Part shown: positions 32,160-43,741 of the stretch, piece after piece
How positions within the stretch are numbered: position 1 is the first letter of the stretch
Layout of the letters: each line of letters begins with the position of its first letter
The notes under the pieces: generated by a model
Told to the model about the DNA's origin: nothing
The model's database searches: none
Seen by the model: the letters and a program-made list of their open reading frames with translations, nothing else
Position numbers and translations under genes: made by a program
Source of the DNA: Phocoena phocoena
Taxonomy: Eukaryota > Chordata > Mammalia > Artiodactyla > Phocoenidae
DNA: 64,000 bases
Assembly (NCBI RefSeq): GCF_963924675.1
Contig: NC_089221.1
Location: forward strand, 137,930,263 to 137,994,262
Direction of reading: 5' to 3'

Positions 32160-32405
32160 AGCCAGCTGGTACTGTGTGTTTATTATGCTCCAGGCACTGG
32201 GCTAAGTACTTTCCATGGGCTGCCTTGTTTGATCTTTCCAACAGCCCTTTCGAGGTAAGTGTGGTTACTGGTGTTTTTCATTTGTTTGTCTATTTGCTTT
32301 CACAGATGGTGTAACCGATGTCCAGAGTGGTCAAGAAATGTGCTGAGTGACACAGCTACTGAGTGATGGAGATGGGGGCCCAAACCACTTAGGCTGATGC
32401 CAGGT
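32160..32405 (-). mobile_element. MIR SINE
   Basis: Complement order: 'ctccaggcactgggctaagt', 'caacagccctttcgaggtaa', 'acagatggtgtaaccgatgt', 'gagtgacacagctactgagt'. It forms an inverted pair with the MIR piece just before it. Confidence 0.8.
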
Positions 32406-32484
32406 CCTGTACTGTCCATCACAATGCTCCATGTCTCGTATAGACTCCAGGATAAAACAGGGACTCAAATGCAGCTGCTGCTGC

Positions 32485-32694
32485 TTTTTTTTTTTTTTTT
32501 TTGTGGTACACGGACCTCTCACTGCTGTGGCCTCTCCCGTTGCGGAGCGCACGCTCTGGACGCGCAGGCTCAGCGGCCATGGCTCACGGACCCAGCCGCT
32601 CCGCGGCATGTGGGATCTTCCCAGACCAGGGCACGAACCCATATCCCCTGCATCGGCAGGTGGACTCTCAACCACTGCGCCACCAGGGAAGCCC
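32485..32694 (-). mobile_element. CHR-type SINE, antisense
   Basis: T-run (32485-32502), then the full CHR complement from 'gtggtacacggacctctcac' to 'ccaccagggaagccc'. A and B boxes are recognisable on the minus strand. A target duplication is not clear: only 'tgct' repeats on both sides, in a CTG-rich context. Slightly more substituted than 49237-49447. Confidence 0.95.
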
Positions 32695-33225
32695 TGCTCT
32701 TGTTATTATTAAGGATTTTCCCTCCGTGACACTTGGTGGAGGGGAAGGATACAGTCAGCCTAGTCATCTGTATCCTTATAACAATTTGTTCACACGTGAA
32801 AATTCTTGCTCCGTCAGAACGCAGAGGCTGAGATTTCAGTGTGTGTGTCTGTCACCCGGGCCAGAATACTGATTTGAAAATCAATGCAAACATGTGTCTT
32901 CAGAAGGCATTTCAGTTGGGCGACTGTGAATAATTCCCATATGCAGCTGGCGAGGAGGGCAAGAGAAAGGGGAAGATTCCCACAGCTGGTGAATTCTGAG
33001 TGATCTGACAAGATGGGGGTCAAACAAAATAAAGGCAGGCGCCTGAGCCTGACTTCTCCCCCCATATGTGACGGCAAATCACAAAGCTTGGGAAAGCCTG
33101 AGATGGATGACCTCAGAGGTCATCTAGTCTTGCTAAGGAAAGAGGACCAGAGAGGCAGAAAGGATTAGAGCTACAGAAGCGATGGTGACAAAGGGTCGCT
33201 GATGAAGGGTCTGCTTGAACAACCC
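32695..33225. other. Unique DNA, no feature seen
   Basis: No repeat assigned. A stretch around 33090-33150 weakly recalls a MIR-class element but could not be confirmed. Confidence 0.4.
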
Positions 33226-33680
33226 CTAAAGTGGGTATCTATGGTTTGTGCCTGGCTAGTATCCAATCCATTTTTTGGTGACAGTATTTCCCGGGGGAGT
33301 TCATCAACAAGGCATGACCACCAGTTTGACCTGTGAACTGGCCCCGAGCAATCAGACGCTCGTTACCCCTACCCCTGTCCTTGGAATGTGTGTTCTTGCC
33401 TTCCTCCTGATAGAAGCCGTCCAAGGACACAGCCTTGAGATAATAATGTGCGGCTGAGACCATTTGGACTGTGCATGTACTTGAACCCAGATAAGGCCTC
33501 TATATAAACTCTTCAGATCTGGCAGGTGGGTGAGGAAATCCATTTGTTTTGTGACCACCCAAGACAAACCTCATGAGTAAATTCCCTTGCTTATTTAAAC
33601 AGCCACCTACCAATCTGGAGTCATCTGCCATTTTCTTCAATTTCTCCCTGCCCTCTACGTATAGGGTTGTGACCCAGCAG
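33226..33680 (+). mobile_element. Putative retroviral-type solo LTR
   Basis: Shows LTR-like order: a region with 'ccttggaatgtgtgttct', a TATA-like box 'tctatataaactc' (33499-33511), then 'gagtaaattcccttgctta' as a degenerate polyadenylation region and a pyrimidine-rich end. This fits a class I (gammaretrovirus-like) LTR. Exact ends, target duplication and family are not established, and no internal viral genes are present. Confidence 0.4.
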
Positions 33681-34094
33681 TAGCTTGACTTGGGCAACCA
33701 CCCACGCAGTCCAAGTGCACTGACCTCAGAACTGGTGCTCTCCTACCACACCGTCCTGCCACTGGTCAAGGCCACTCATATCTCCCTGGATAAATCCTGT
33801 TAGCTAGTCTGGAGCAGAGTTCTTATACTTGTTTCCCAGGACTGCATTGGGAAATCCAGAGATGGAAGGTGGAGCCTTAGTTTCTCTACTCTTCCAGGAA
33901 AGCCACGTAAGACTTTTCTCTAAGCAGCACTGCGGGCTTATTCACTAAGGCACTAAGTACTGGAGCAAGGGGAGGACTGCAATTCAGAGAAATACATTGG
34001 AAGAATCCGGAAGGTGGTTATATGTCCCTCATATCCAACCTGGCTCAAACAATGACTTCATGGTTTTTAAGTGGTCAGAAAAAGCTATTAGACA
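33681..34094. other. Unique DNA, no feature seen
   Basis: Nothing recognised. Confidence 0.4.
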
Positions 34095-34590
34095 GCAACA
34101 TTAAAAGCCAAACGCTTTCCAAAGCAATTCTCTAAACACTGTATCTATCACAGCTTTGTTTATAAGAGCAAAAGATTGGAACCAACCTAAGTATCCATCT
34201 ATAGGAGACTGATTACATAAATTTTGATTCATTCATACTACAAAATGTTACGTGCCCATTAAGAAGCGTAAGAAAGCATTGTGTGCACTAATGTAACACC
34301 ATCTCCAAGAAACAATAAGTGAAAAAAACACCAAGGTGTAGATCAGCGCGTATACCGTGAGGGTTACAAAAAAAACAAGGTGCATCCATATTTGAATAGA
34401 TAGAGACTCTTACTGGAAGGAGGCACTCACACAAAGTGGTTATTTAAGGACAGGAGAGCAGAGAAGTTGAGTGAAGCCTCTGCAGAAACCTTAATTTTTG
34501 CTCAATATCCAAAATGCATTAAACATGTTTTTACTATGTACATGAATTGAAAATAAACATAATTTTTATGCAATAATAAATAGGTCTTTA
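34095..34590 (+). mobile_element. Old L1 3' end (L1M type)
   Basis: 'gagcaaaagattggaaccaa', 'cctaagtatccatctatagg', 'ccatctccaagaaacaataa', 'aaatgcattaaacatgtttt' and a terminal 'ttgaaaataaacataat' are L1M 3' UTR blocks in sense. 5' truncated. Confidence 0.75.
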
Positions 34591-35229
34591 TAAAATTTAG
34601 AGCCTCACTTGGAAACTGCATCTGAATTTTTCTCTATCCTTCAAACTTGGTTAGGAGGCAGATTTAAAGGCATTTATTTCCCCCCCCCTGCAGTGAAGCC
34701 CCAGGGCTCCAAGGCTGGGAGAAAGCTGCTCCAATCCTGCAATATCCTTCCTTAAGTGACTTGATGACACCAAGTGAGAGGAAGCAGTTGTTCAAACTCC
34801 TCATTCACTATTCTCCATAACACTCATCATGGGTAGAGGAGGAGGCTGACAGCCGGTTTCTCCCTGTTTTTAGTGGTTGAGCAGCAGAAGCTTTCAACTG
34901 TTATCTCCAGTCAGCCCACTGGATGTCCACTAGGGAGCCAGGGATCACAGGATGCTGCAGCCGGAAGGGGGTTAACTCGGTAGTCTCCAAGGCGGGAGAG
35001 ACCCCAGGGGAAGGCAAGACAATCCACTGTAGTGTGGATAAAAGAATTTCTATTCATAATCACTTTCTGAAGTAAACTTAACTCATATTTACTTACAGAT
35101 TAAGATGGACTTTATAAACACATACGCATATAGTGAAGGTGTATCCTGAAAGTGTTTGCTAATAGAGACTCACGGTCAAAATATTTTGAGACCACTCTGT
35201 AGTGTAATTCTAGAGATAGCAAAGGGCAC
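34591..35229. other. Unique DNA, no feature seen
   Basis: A C-run lies at 34681-34688. Nothing else recognised. Confidence 0.4.
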
Positions 35230-35405
35230 AGTGACAAGAGCATCAGTTTTAAAGCCAATGGACCTCGGTCAAAATCCCAGCTCTGTCCGTTATTAGCTAT
35301 GTCCTCTGAATAAACGACTGCCTTTCTATGCCTGCTTCCTCACTTGTAAAAATGGGATAATAATAGTACCTATCTTAAGAGGTCATGGTGAATATTAAAT
35401 GCAAT
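35230..35405 (+). mobile_element. MIR SINE
   Basis: 'aaaatcccagctctgtccgt', 'tgcttcctcacttgtaaaaa', 'tgggataataatagtaccta' and 'ggtcatggtgaatattaaat' follow the sense MIR. Confidence 0.85.
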
Positions 35406-35407
35406 AA

Positions 35408-35948
35408 ACTATGTATGGCAGCCTGATTGTAAGCTGGCTCTGAATGATTCCCACCTTCTAGTATTCATGCCCTGTGTAATCCCCTCCCCTTGAGTGGACA
35501 TAATGACTTACATTTAATGAATACAATAGGCAAAGGTGATTGGACAACACTTCTATAACTAGGTGCAAAAGACTGTGATTTCCCTCTTGCTGTCATCCTC
35601 TCTCACTCTTCTTGCATCTTTGCCCTGTGGAGTGGGCAATCTGTCAAGGAACTGCGGGCAGTCTCTGGACAATGGCTGGTGAGGAACTGAGACCCTAGTG
35701 CAACAGTCCTCAAAGAACGCAACGCTACCACGTGAGCTGGTCAGTGGATCCTTCCCCATTCAAGCCTTTGAGTAAGACTGCAGCTCAGGCCGATACCTTT
35801 ATTGCGTCCCTGTGGGAAACCCTGAGACAGAGAACCCAGGAAATCTGCTCAAAGACTCCTGATGCAGAAACTGTGAGATAATAAACATTATTCTTTTAAG
35901 CTATTACATTTTGGGGCAATTTTTTATTTAGCAGTAGGTAACTAAGAC
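35408..35948 (+). mobile_element. MaLR/ERVL-type LTR
   Basis: Contains 'ccctgtgtaatcccctcccc', 'aactgcgggcagtctctgga', 'gaaactgtgagataataaac' (polyadenylation signal) and the end 'agcagtaggtaactaagaca'. These are standard for MaLR-type LTRs. It lies directly after a MIR and probably within it. No clean 5-base duplication was found. Confidence 0.78.
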
Positions 35949-36114
35949 AGCATGTGAGTAGCTTGACAATGTATGACATACAAAGATTTAGTAAATGTTG
36001 GTAGGGAACATTATATGGCTGATGTATGGCTTTATCCCACACCCACAGCAGACTTCACAAAATATTTCTTTCCTTGTGAACCCAGATATAGCCTCAGAAT
36101 CCTTCTTAACATAG

Positions 36115-36234
36115 ATCTCCAGGAAGCTATCAACTGCTCAGATGAAACTCTTGGCCAACTCTGATCTGATTAATACTTCTTACCTCTTTACGCTTCCTCT
36201 TATGTAATATTCCTTTAATGGAAACCCAAGTCTT
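36115..36234 (+). repeat. Inverted repeat, left arm
   Basis: 'tctccaggaagctatcaact' ... 'attcctttaatggaaaccca' pairs with the reverse complement of 36957-37076. By eye about 15 differences over 119 bases. The arms do not match a repeat family I know. The next bases inward and outward no longer pair. Confidence 0.9.
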
Positions 36235-36809
36235 TCTTTCATCATGAGAGAGATGACTAAAAATTATCAGAATGACTCTATGAGCATACATAAAATATAA
36301 AATGGCTGGCATCACATGTTGTCCCAAGAATAGATTTTTCCTGAGGGAAGGGTTGAAGAGAAGCTGATAGTACCTGAAATCTTAAAAGAACAGAGGAGAT
36401 AAGCTCAGAAGGAGGACCTAGGAGCACCAAAGATCACCTTATCCTATCTCTCATTTTTGCCATGATTTGGTCTTATTGTAGGGCTGCCATTTTGAAAAAA
36501 CGAGAGAATAGAGGGCAAATTGCTTTGAAAAATAATGAAATGCTCTGAGGAGTAAATAATTGTTTTTAAATATAGAAAGTGTCCTTCAAATGATTATGAA
36601 AGTTTGTTTTTCTGCCTAACTTGATAATACTGTGAGCTATGGAAATAATGCACTTTTAATAATACTCTACTTCACATGTGGTTCATTTTGTGGGTTAAAA
36701 CACATTCATTTTGTGGGAGAAGGTATCAGGGAGAATGACTACAAAAAATTGTCTTTTAGATCTGTTATGTGCACACCAAAGTACATGAGGGTCTTGAGAA
36801 AATGTATAT
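36235..36809. other. Loop of the inverted repeat, unassigned part
   Basis: AT-rich DNA with no recognised repeat. A short direct repeat of 'cattcattttgtggg' type appears twice at about 36685-36717. Confidence 0.5.
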
Positions 36810-36910
36810 TATTACTCACTAGGTCTGGGGTGGAACCTGGGATTCTGCATTTCTAAGAAGTGACCAGGTGATGCTAATTCTGTTGGTCTCCAAACTTCAC
36901 TGTGAGCAGC
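36810..36910 (+). mobile_element. MER5A-like hAT-Charlie fragment
   Basis: 'aggtctggggtggaacctgg', 'gattctgcatttctaagaag' and 'ccaggtgatgctaattctgt' match the right half of MER5A, a non-autonomous hAT element. It sits inside the inverted-repeat loop. Confidence 0.72.
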
Positions 36911-36956
36911 CAAAGAGCAATCTCTCTTCCTCCTTGGAGATAGTTGAAGGATTTCT

Positions 36957-37076
36957 AGACTTGGTTTTCCATTAAAGGAATATTATACATGAGGAAGAAT
37001 GAAGAGATAAGAAGTATTGACCAGATCAGAGTTGCCCAATAAGTTTCATCTGAGCAACTGATAGCTTCCTGGAGAA
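36957..37076 (-). repeat. Inverted repeat, right arm
   Basis: Reverse complement of 36115-36234. Conserved core 'tccattaaaggaatatta' (36968-36985) pairs with 'taatattcctttaatgga' in the left arm, and 'atagcttcctggaga' closes the outer end. Confidence 0.9.
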
Positions 37077-37829
37077 CTGATTTTGATACTCTAAGCTCAG
37101 GAGCCAATGGAGTTGTCAGTTGGTGATGGGTGTAGGGTGTGTCTGTTCAGCTAGCTCTCTTTCTGGGCACCCAGACATTAAGTGACTTAGGGAACAGGAA
37201 AACCACCCTTGCTGCTCTGGGAAGGATGACAAAAATTCAAGAAACTTAGATAAAGCCTTGAATGACATGAAACATTATTGAAAATAGAAAAAGCAAATAT
37301 ATATCATTTATGGAAAGAGAAAAAAATCTCATCTCTCTTGTGTGTTTTGGAGCAAATCAAACTGGTACAACATTACAGAACCCGTTCATTTTGCAATGGG
37401 ATAGAATTTCATATAAAGTCACATCTCTAAGTTCATCATTTCTTTGGTTTTCATAAACTCACCGAACCACATCTTGTTTAGGAAAAGAAAGGTAAAAATA
37501 AATCAAATGCTGGTCATAAACATAGGTTGACCCCTGAGGTCATTTAGTACAAGCTACCCCTTATACAATACTTCCTGAGGCAGAATTGTCTTTTGCCCTA
37601 AGATCCTGGAGTACCACCTGGAGCCGTATAGTGTTTCCATTGTTTGGGGATGTAGATTATAATAAACAAGTGATAGTAAGAGCTGGGTGAGATGATTAAG
37701 AAGAGCAGAGATTCTCTAGACACTTCACTCTTTAAGAACTTCCTTCTTTCCATCATGAAATATTTTCTGTATAATTTGTTCACTCTTTCACCCCAAAATT
37801 ACATCCACACAGCAATGTAAATATGTTGG
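37077..37829. other. Unique DNA, no feature seen
   Basis: Nothing recognised in about 750 bases. Confidence 0.45.
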
Positions 37830-37985
37830 GTATTTGGTATGTATTTGTAGACAACAAAAGAAAACCAGACCTGGCTCCTACCCATAGGGAGTTTACAGTC
37901 TATACAAAGGACAGACAGACCATTACTCAAGTAAACACAAAAATACATATAATCGCCTATAATAACAGTAATTCCCTTACTGTTC
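37830..37985 (-). mobile_element. L2 LINE fragment
   Basis: Complement of L2 3' sequence: 'gcaccta'-type start is lost, but 'cctggctcctacccataggg', 'agtttacagtctatacaaag' and 'gacagacagaccattactca' fit. Confidence 0.6.
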
Positions 37986-38254
37986 TGTAGTAGGACAAGA
38001 TAAAAATGTGGCGTTTAGCAAAGTTCACATTTGATGCAATTTGCCCCCATTTTCTTCTTCCTGTCATTTAACCTCTCCCTCGTGCAGGAGCCCAAAGCAC
38101 AGGCATATCCAGAGCCCCCCAACGGCCCATGCTCTGCTGGCACATGGTTGTATCGAGATTCTAGTCTTTAATGGCTCTGCCCTTACACAGCCACGGGTCT
38201 CTCACTGACCCAGTGATCACCCTTCTAGAATCTTGACCAAAGACATAACCGTAA

Positions 38255-38470
38255 GTGTGGAGAAAAATCTCTGTGCACATGAATATTTGGTATAGTTTAA
38301 AACAGTAAAAATATTAACTAGTAATGACAGATATCTTTTAATTGAGGATTGAGTGAATAACTTACCTTTTATTCCTGAAATGCAATATTAATCAATGGTA
38401 AAAAATGATGTGTATACACACATACACGATGCAATGGAAAGATGTCTATAATGTATTTCTAAATATTTCT
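38255..38470 (+). mobile_element. Old L1 3' fragment
   Basis: 'aattgaggattgagtgaata', 'aatggtaaaaaatgatgtgt' and 'caatggaaagatgtctataa' match an L1M 3' region in sense, highly diverged. Confidence 0.55.
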
Positions 38471-38684
38471 TCAATTTTATGCACGACTTGGGGGAAGGTT
38501 TGCCAAGGCTGGGGGCCTGCTTTTTCTTCAGTGATGGAGTATATGATGCCTTGGAACTCAGGTACCTGTACCAGTTTTTATCTGAAATGCGCACAGTATC
38601 ACCTTATAGCCTTTACAATAAATATTCATCCTTCCTTTCTCCTTTTAAACAAGACTTTAATTTTGTTCAGATATTCACTTTCCT

Positions 38685-39085
38685 CTATGTGACCACATGC
38701 TTCAGAGGATGTGGATCCCATCCCTAGCCCCAAGAAGAGATTAATGATTGGTCTGAGCCAGGCATGGTGGTCACATCTTGCTTTGCCAGGGATTGATTTA
38801 AGCAAGGATATGTGACACAGTTCTGGCCAATGAATGTGAGTTAAAGCCTGCTGGAGGACTTCTGGAAAAGCTGATAAAAAAATAAATGAAAGAGACAGTC
38901 CACTGAAGATGTCAGAACCCAGATCATGGTGACATTTTTGAACTATTCAATTAACCAACTATGGACCTATCCTACTTTATTTTTTTCCTATCCTACTTTA
39001 GGACATCTTGTTATGATAGCTAATAATCTTTTTCTTATTACTTAAGCCATCTTGAGTCTGTGTTTTCTGTTACTTGTAGCCAAGA
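38685..39085 (+). mobile_element. Ancient MaLR-like LTR (MLT1-type)
   Basis: 'aaggatatgtgacacagttc', 'tggccaatgaatgtgagtta', 'ctgctggaggacttctggaa' and the end 'tgttttctgttacttgtagc' are typical of old MLT1 LTRs. It carries a small internal duplication of 'cctatcctacttta' (38966-38979, 38987-39000). Confidence 0.65.
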
Positions 39086-39659
39086 ATATATCTTAAGTGA
39101 TCTGTACCTTGAGAGTTCCTATGTTGCTCTGGGGAACATATATATAGTAGAGAAAAGTTAAGCCATATACTTGGCATCTGATTTACTAATAAGGCCAGTG
39201 GATATTTGTTTAAACTGGTTGGAGGAAGGAATGGTAGTTTAATAAATCTCATCTTGGTACCAGAAAGGAGTTCATATTCTATAACAAACAAATAGGAGAA
39301 ACTACTCACGATTCACACTCCTGCTTTCACTGAAACAAGTATCACCGGTCCTGATCCTCCCGTCAAAGCGAGCCTGCAAGATGCAGGAGAGAAAATCAAT
39401 ATAAAACATACAATCTCATTTTGGCATCATCCAGTCATCAAGTATTTTGCCCTTTTCTCTCCTACGGGATGACTCCAGCTTTAAACTTCATGGATCAGGC
39501 TGGACATTTTCCCAGGAAGTTGTTTCAGGAGGAAGAGTTTATTTCTACCAGAGAGGAATAAACTGTTATCCTCCGGGGGCACGTCCTGTTTCCGTAAACT
39601 CTAGTTAAATGCCTAACTGCTCTGAGAAACGCGTATTGGTCCAGCTACCCAGTGCACTC
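39086..39659. other. Unique DNA, no feature seen
   Basis: No repeat recognised. Confidence 0.4.
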
Positions 39660-40010
39660 CGTCTTCTATGCCACATTCACTGGTTCAGGGGTGGGCATAG
39701 GTCCCAATTCAGGCCAATTCATGTCAGTCCTGACACTTGTGCTGAAAATGTAGGGGAAGAGAAGCTCTCTTTCTGTTGCACTCAGGATGGTGAGGATGCA
39801 CACCTGAAGCTGCTGGCAGCCAACGGAGGAAATCACAGCTACAGTTTTGAGTAAGAGGTACCAAGCCTTGATGTTATTTGGGCATTAGCATCTAGCTATG
39901 ATCGAAATGCTTGAACTTTCCAGTTGCGTGAACCAATACATAATCCTTTTTTGCTTAAGCCAGTTGGGTTTTCTGTCTCTTCCAATCGAAAATCCTCACT
40001 AAAACGGAGA
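39660..40010 (+). mobile_element. Ancient LTR-like repeat
   Basis: 'tcaggggtgggcataggtcc', 'attcaggccaattcatgtca', 'aagctgctggcagccaacgg' and the end 'gcttaagccagttgggtttt' fit an old mammalian LTR family. It probably belongs with 46640-47090; the exact family is not fixed. Confidence 0.55.
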
Positions 40011-41244
40011 AGGAGGGCAGGTGTCATAAATCTCACCTTACAAGGTCTGAGATGGAGGCTCAGAGAGAGGTTAGGGTGGGAGGTCCAAGACCTCCGCTCA
40101 AGGGCTCCTGCCATGCTAGTCTGCCGCCTACTCATTCAGCGATTCATTGCAGCAAAGCGGAAGGGATCAACACACCCACTGCTATCTTAACTGACTTCAA
40201 ATATTTCTGGTTTAGAGAGAATGAAGGAGTCTTCCACTGGATTACCAAGGGAGATTATCTACATGACTTTCGCGAAGTAAAGATTGTTACGCGTGTGCAA
40301 ACACACCCACACCTACACTACAAAAGGCCACAGTAGGTGCCTTAGATTTGCACAGAAGATCATCTCCCCCCAGGGATCTGCCCAGGCTGCAGGGTGGCTC
40401 CGGTGGAAGCCCTCTTTCCCCAGGTGACAGCTGCCCTAAGTCTACAGATCTTCTCTGCTGCCTGTCTCGTCGTCCTGATCCTGTCATCGCCGTGCCCGTG
40501 TGTCTGCTGGTCTGTGACTGGACTGATCACAAGCAAACTCTCTACCCAGTTGACTCTCTTGCCCAGTGGCTGGTCCACTTACAGTGAGTCACTAAACAGA
40601 GGTCACAAAGAAAGGCCACAACCCAAATCCTGCTCCTTTGTGTGTTCTGACTTTTTTTTTTAATTGAGCTACATTTAAAGATTGAAAAATTTTACATAAC
40701 AACTTAGATTTTATGCTCTGCACTTGAAAAAAATCAAAAGGACTGTCAACACTACATGTACCCCCCACACAGTGACATGGACTGAATGAATCCAAGTGCC
40801 TGAGTCCTTTAGACATATTTTCTTTCTTCACTGTATTATCCATCTGGCTTTTTTCTTTTTTTTTTTTCTCCTTTTTTACTCATTTCTGCCACCTGCCTGG
40901 CCGCTATGAGCTCATGCATTTTCAACCCCCGTCTTGACTTTTCTACACCTATTGGCACTAACCCAACTGAGATGCCACCTTGCCCTCCAGTGGCTGTGTC
41001 TGGAAGTAGCCTGTTTCTAGCCAGGTTCCCACCCCAGGCTCCAGTCTCTCCAGGAACAAAAGCACAGGTGCAGCAGTGTGTGGTTTTATGTTGTTTCCTT
41101 GGATTTTTATGTAGCCTTGGATGTGGACCTTCCAAATCCTCTGCCCAAAATAGGAGTCATCTATTTAAATCAGAAAAAAAGATTTATAAATACTCTTGCA
41201 AAACGAAGCTGCCCTGTGTCTTGCAGGGGACAGGGATTTAAGGG
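40011..41244. other. Mostly unique DNA
   Basis: No confident repeat. T-rich runs lie at 40650-40661 and 40851-40868. Overlapping frames on both strands (40348-40663, 40836-41135, 40906-41241) have no domain signal. Confidence 0.45.
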
Positions 41245-41370
41245 AGGCTGTGTGGTGTAATCAGCTAGGCACTTGATGAGAAGTCTGAAGATTTTGTCAT
41301 TCTGTGACCTTTTATGAATGATTTCCTTCTCTCTACCTCAGTCTCTTCATCTATCAATAAAGGAAGTTGA
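41245..41370 (+). mobile_element. MIR-class SINE fragment
   Basis: 'cattctgtgacct' with 'ctacctcagtctcttcatct' and 'gaagttgagctagatcagaa' fit MIR/MIR3 in sense. Confidence 0.55.
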
Positions 41371-42304
41371 GCTAGATCAGAAGTTTTACGCTGGTGGCCC
41401 ACAAGCCATATCAAGCCAATAGATGGTATTTTCTTCTTTTATTAATTATATGCCAACAGCTAAAAAGAATATTTCAAGTAAGAATCCAGATAATGCAGAT
41501 GACAGTCTTCTCAGAACTATCTAGCAATGATCAACAACGGGCCAGCATTCCTGAATGACCATGATGGTTAGATGGGGGCTCTGAGTTCACCCCAGTCCTC
41601 ACCTACTTCCCAGTGGGCATATACACACACACTCTCACCCCCTGATCTGTTCGTTTATGTCCCTGTGTGCCCTCATAGGCATTTGCTCTTGCCACCTTTC
41701 GTTGAGATGACCTCTAGGGACCCATCAGCCCCAATTCTGTGAGTGGCGATTAGTGATCTAAGAGTTAGAGATGACTCAGACAAAAGAAAAAATGTTCTGA
41801 GCAGACACCATGCGGCAGCATTCCAGCAAACCTTAATGGGTCACCTCCTCCCACTTGGCCCAGAGTTGAAACAGCAAGACGCCCAAGCCTTTGTCGTCCC
41901 ACTACATGGTTAATCCTGAAAGGGCAACAGCCGGGTTTTGAAAGTAGCAGAAATATTCTTCCGTTGGGGTTGCTGGCTGATTCTCTAAGTAATTTGCAAT
42001 TCAAGTGCCTCTTTGTTTTGTATGAAAATTTGCTGCTATTTGGAAAGTGGGGAAGAGCTAAATTGCATCCTGCTGGTTTTACTTTGACTATATGAAAAAA
42101 GAAACTGTTAATCTGGTTCCATAATTAACTTTCCTGTTCTAAAACGGCCCTGGGATAGAGTTCAGAGAGTGGCTGTCAACTCCCTGCTTCTCTTCTCAAC
42201 AATGTCTTTCAACAGGACACCCTGAAAGAAGAATGAAACCAGGTGGGCATTGGTCTTGATTTTCACTTTTTCTGATTTTTCTTTCCTTTTATCCCCATCC
42301 AACC
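41371..42304. other. Unique DNA, no feature seen
   Basis: Short AC-rich patch at 41621-41632. Nothing else recognised. Confidence 0.4.
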
Positions 42305-42405
42305 AACATTTAGTGAGCCCTTACTGTAGGTAAGGCACTGGGCTGACCTGGGTGAGTATGAAGATACATAAATTCCTGTGGAGCTGCCAGAGACTATAAG
42401 TTAAT
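42305..42405 (-). mobile_element. L2 LINE 3' fragment
   Basis: 'acatttagtgagcccttact' and 'gtaaggcactgggctgacct' followed by 'ttcctgtggagctgccagag' is the L2 end in complement. Confidence 0.62.
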
Positions 42406-42409
42406 TTTC

Positions 42410-42472
42410 CATCCTTCCATCCAACCATCCATCCATCCATCCATCCATCCATCTATCCATCTATCCATCCAA
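42410..42472. repeat. (TCCA)n microsatellite
   Basis: Tandem 'atccatccatccatccatcc' with a few TCTA variants, about 15 units. A likely length-polymorphic locus. Confidence 0.97.
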
Positions 42473-42634
42473 GTGTTTTAGGTTTCTATGTTATATGCCA
42501 GACGTTGTGCACAACATGCTAGAGAGACAAGATAATTGATACAAACAAAGGCATGTAGGCTGGAGATTAAGTTTGACGATCAAGCGGAGACCACTTTGGT
42601 CTGAGCAGAGGGCTCAGACTAACATTAAGAACTA

Positions 42635-42850
42635 ATACTCATTGACTACTGAGAACTATACTATGCAGTTTTTATCTATGACCTCAATGAGACCTCACAA
42701 AGTAGTCATTTTTTGGTGACATGCTACAGACAGGAAACAGACTCAGGTAAATTCCCAGGGAACACACTGGTGGGATAAACAGCAGAGGTGGGACCAGGAT
42801 CCACGTGTGACTTCAGAGCATAAGCTTTTAAGTACGAAACTGCACTGCCC
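42635..42850 (-). mobile_element. MIR SINE
   Basis: Complement blocks 'gcagtttttatctatgacct', 'gacctcacaaagtagtcatt', 'gacaggaaacagactcaggt', 'agcagaggtgggaccaggat'. Confidence 0.7.
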
Positions 42851-42914
42851 AGTGGGAAAAGGACTAAAGAAGGACTTGGATTCCCACCAATTACTCATTC
42901 GAGGGATCAGTAAT

Positions 42915-43055
42915 GCATTAATTCACTGATTCATGGAAATACATATTTGTTAGTACCCTGTGCAGAAGAGTACTCTGAAAGCTGGGGCTAAAGAAAGCAT
43001 GACAGACAAGGTCCTTGTCCTCCTGGAGTTTACATTCCAGTGACCTCACACTGAA
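42915..43055 (-). mobile_element. L2 LINE 3' fragment
   Basis: 'ttaattcactgattcatgga' opens an L2 complement that continues with 'gacaaggtccttgtcctcct' and 'ggagtttacattccagtgac'. Confidence 0.65.
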
Positions 43056-43741
43056 GTTCTCCAAATATTGCACAAGGCAGAAAGTACAAAGGTCAAGCCA
43101 TAATGGTTCTTTAAGGAGAACCCTACCAATCACGTGGCCTTTCCCCAGCTCCACTTAGATAATTTGGCTGTTACCCCATCTCCACATTTTCTTTGAGGGG
43201 CATTTGTTCCCTCTTTTCTTTTCTCTTCTCTCTATTCTCTTCTCGCCTTAGGTTTGTTACAACCATTTTCCAATCGTATCCTCAAATCTAACCTGAAAGA
43301 ATCTGTAAAGAACTTGCTCTTTGCAACTCGTTGAACAGACCTAAATCCTTTCCCACAGTCACTCGGGCTCTTTCAGGTTCTGGCTTTGAGGAAAGGGAGA
43401 CACAGACCTAGTTTTACTCCTGGTCCCAACCCCACACCTACCTGAGAAAACTCCCAGCATTCACCAGATTTAGCCTGTAACCTGGCCCTACAAACACAGA
43501 TGTTTGTATCAAGTTAATGTATCATCCCAAAGTTTTCTTGAGATCAGGCAGAAACACTGCATTATTCCTGAGAATTAGAGGAAGCCAGGACTCCTGACTG
43601 TGTTAAGGCTATAATGGACCTCAAGTATCCAGGACAAATTGCCCCTTGGGTCATTACACCAGTAAATGAGGAGGACAGCTGAAACAAGATCTCAAATGGA
43701 CAGGAGAAGGAGGGTGCTGAGGTAACTTCATATTCTCTGAA
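43056..43741. other. Unique DNA, no feature seen
   Basis: Short pyrimidine-rich patch at 43208-43248 (TTCTC units). Nothing else recognised. Confidence 0.4.

Noticed and set aside
42410..42472. Tandem repeat array as a CRISPR
   Set aside because: It is a 4-base microsatellite with no spacers, in a mammalian genome.
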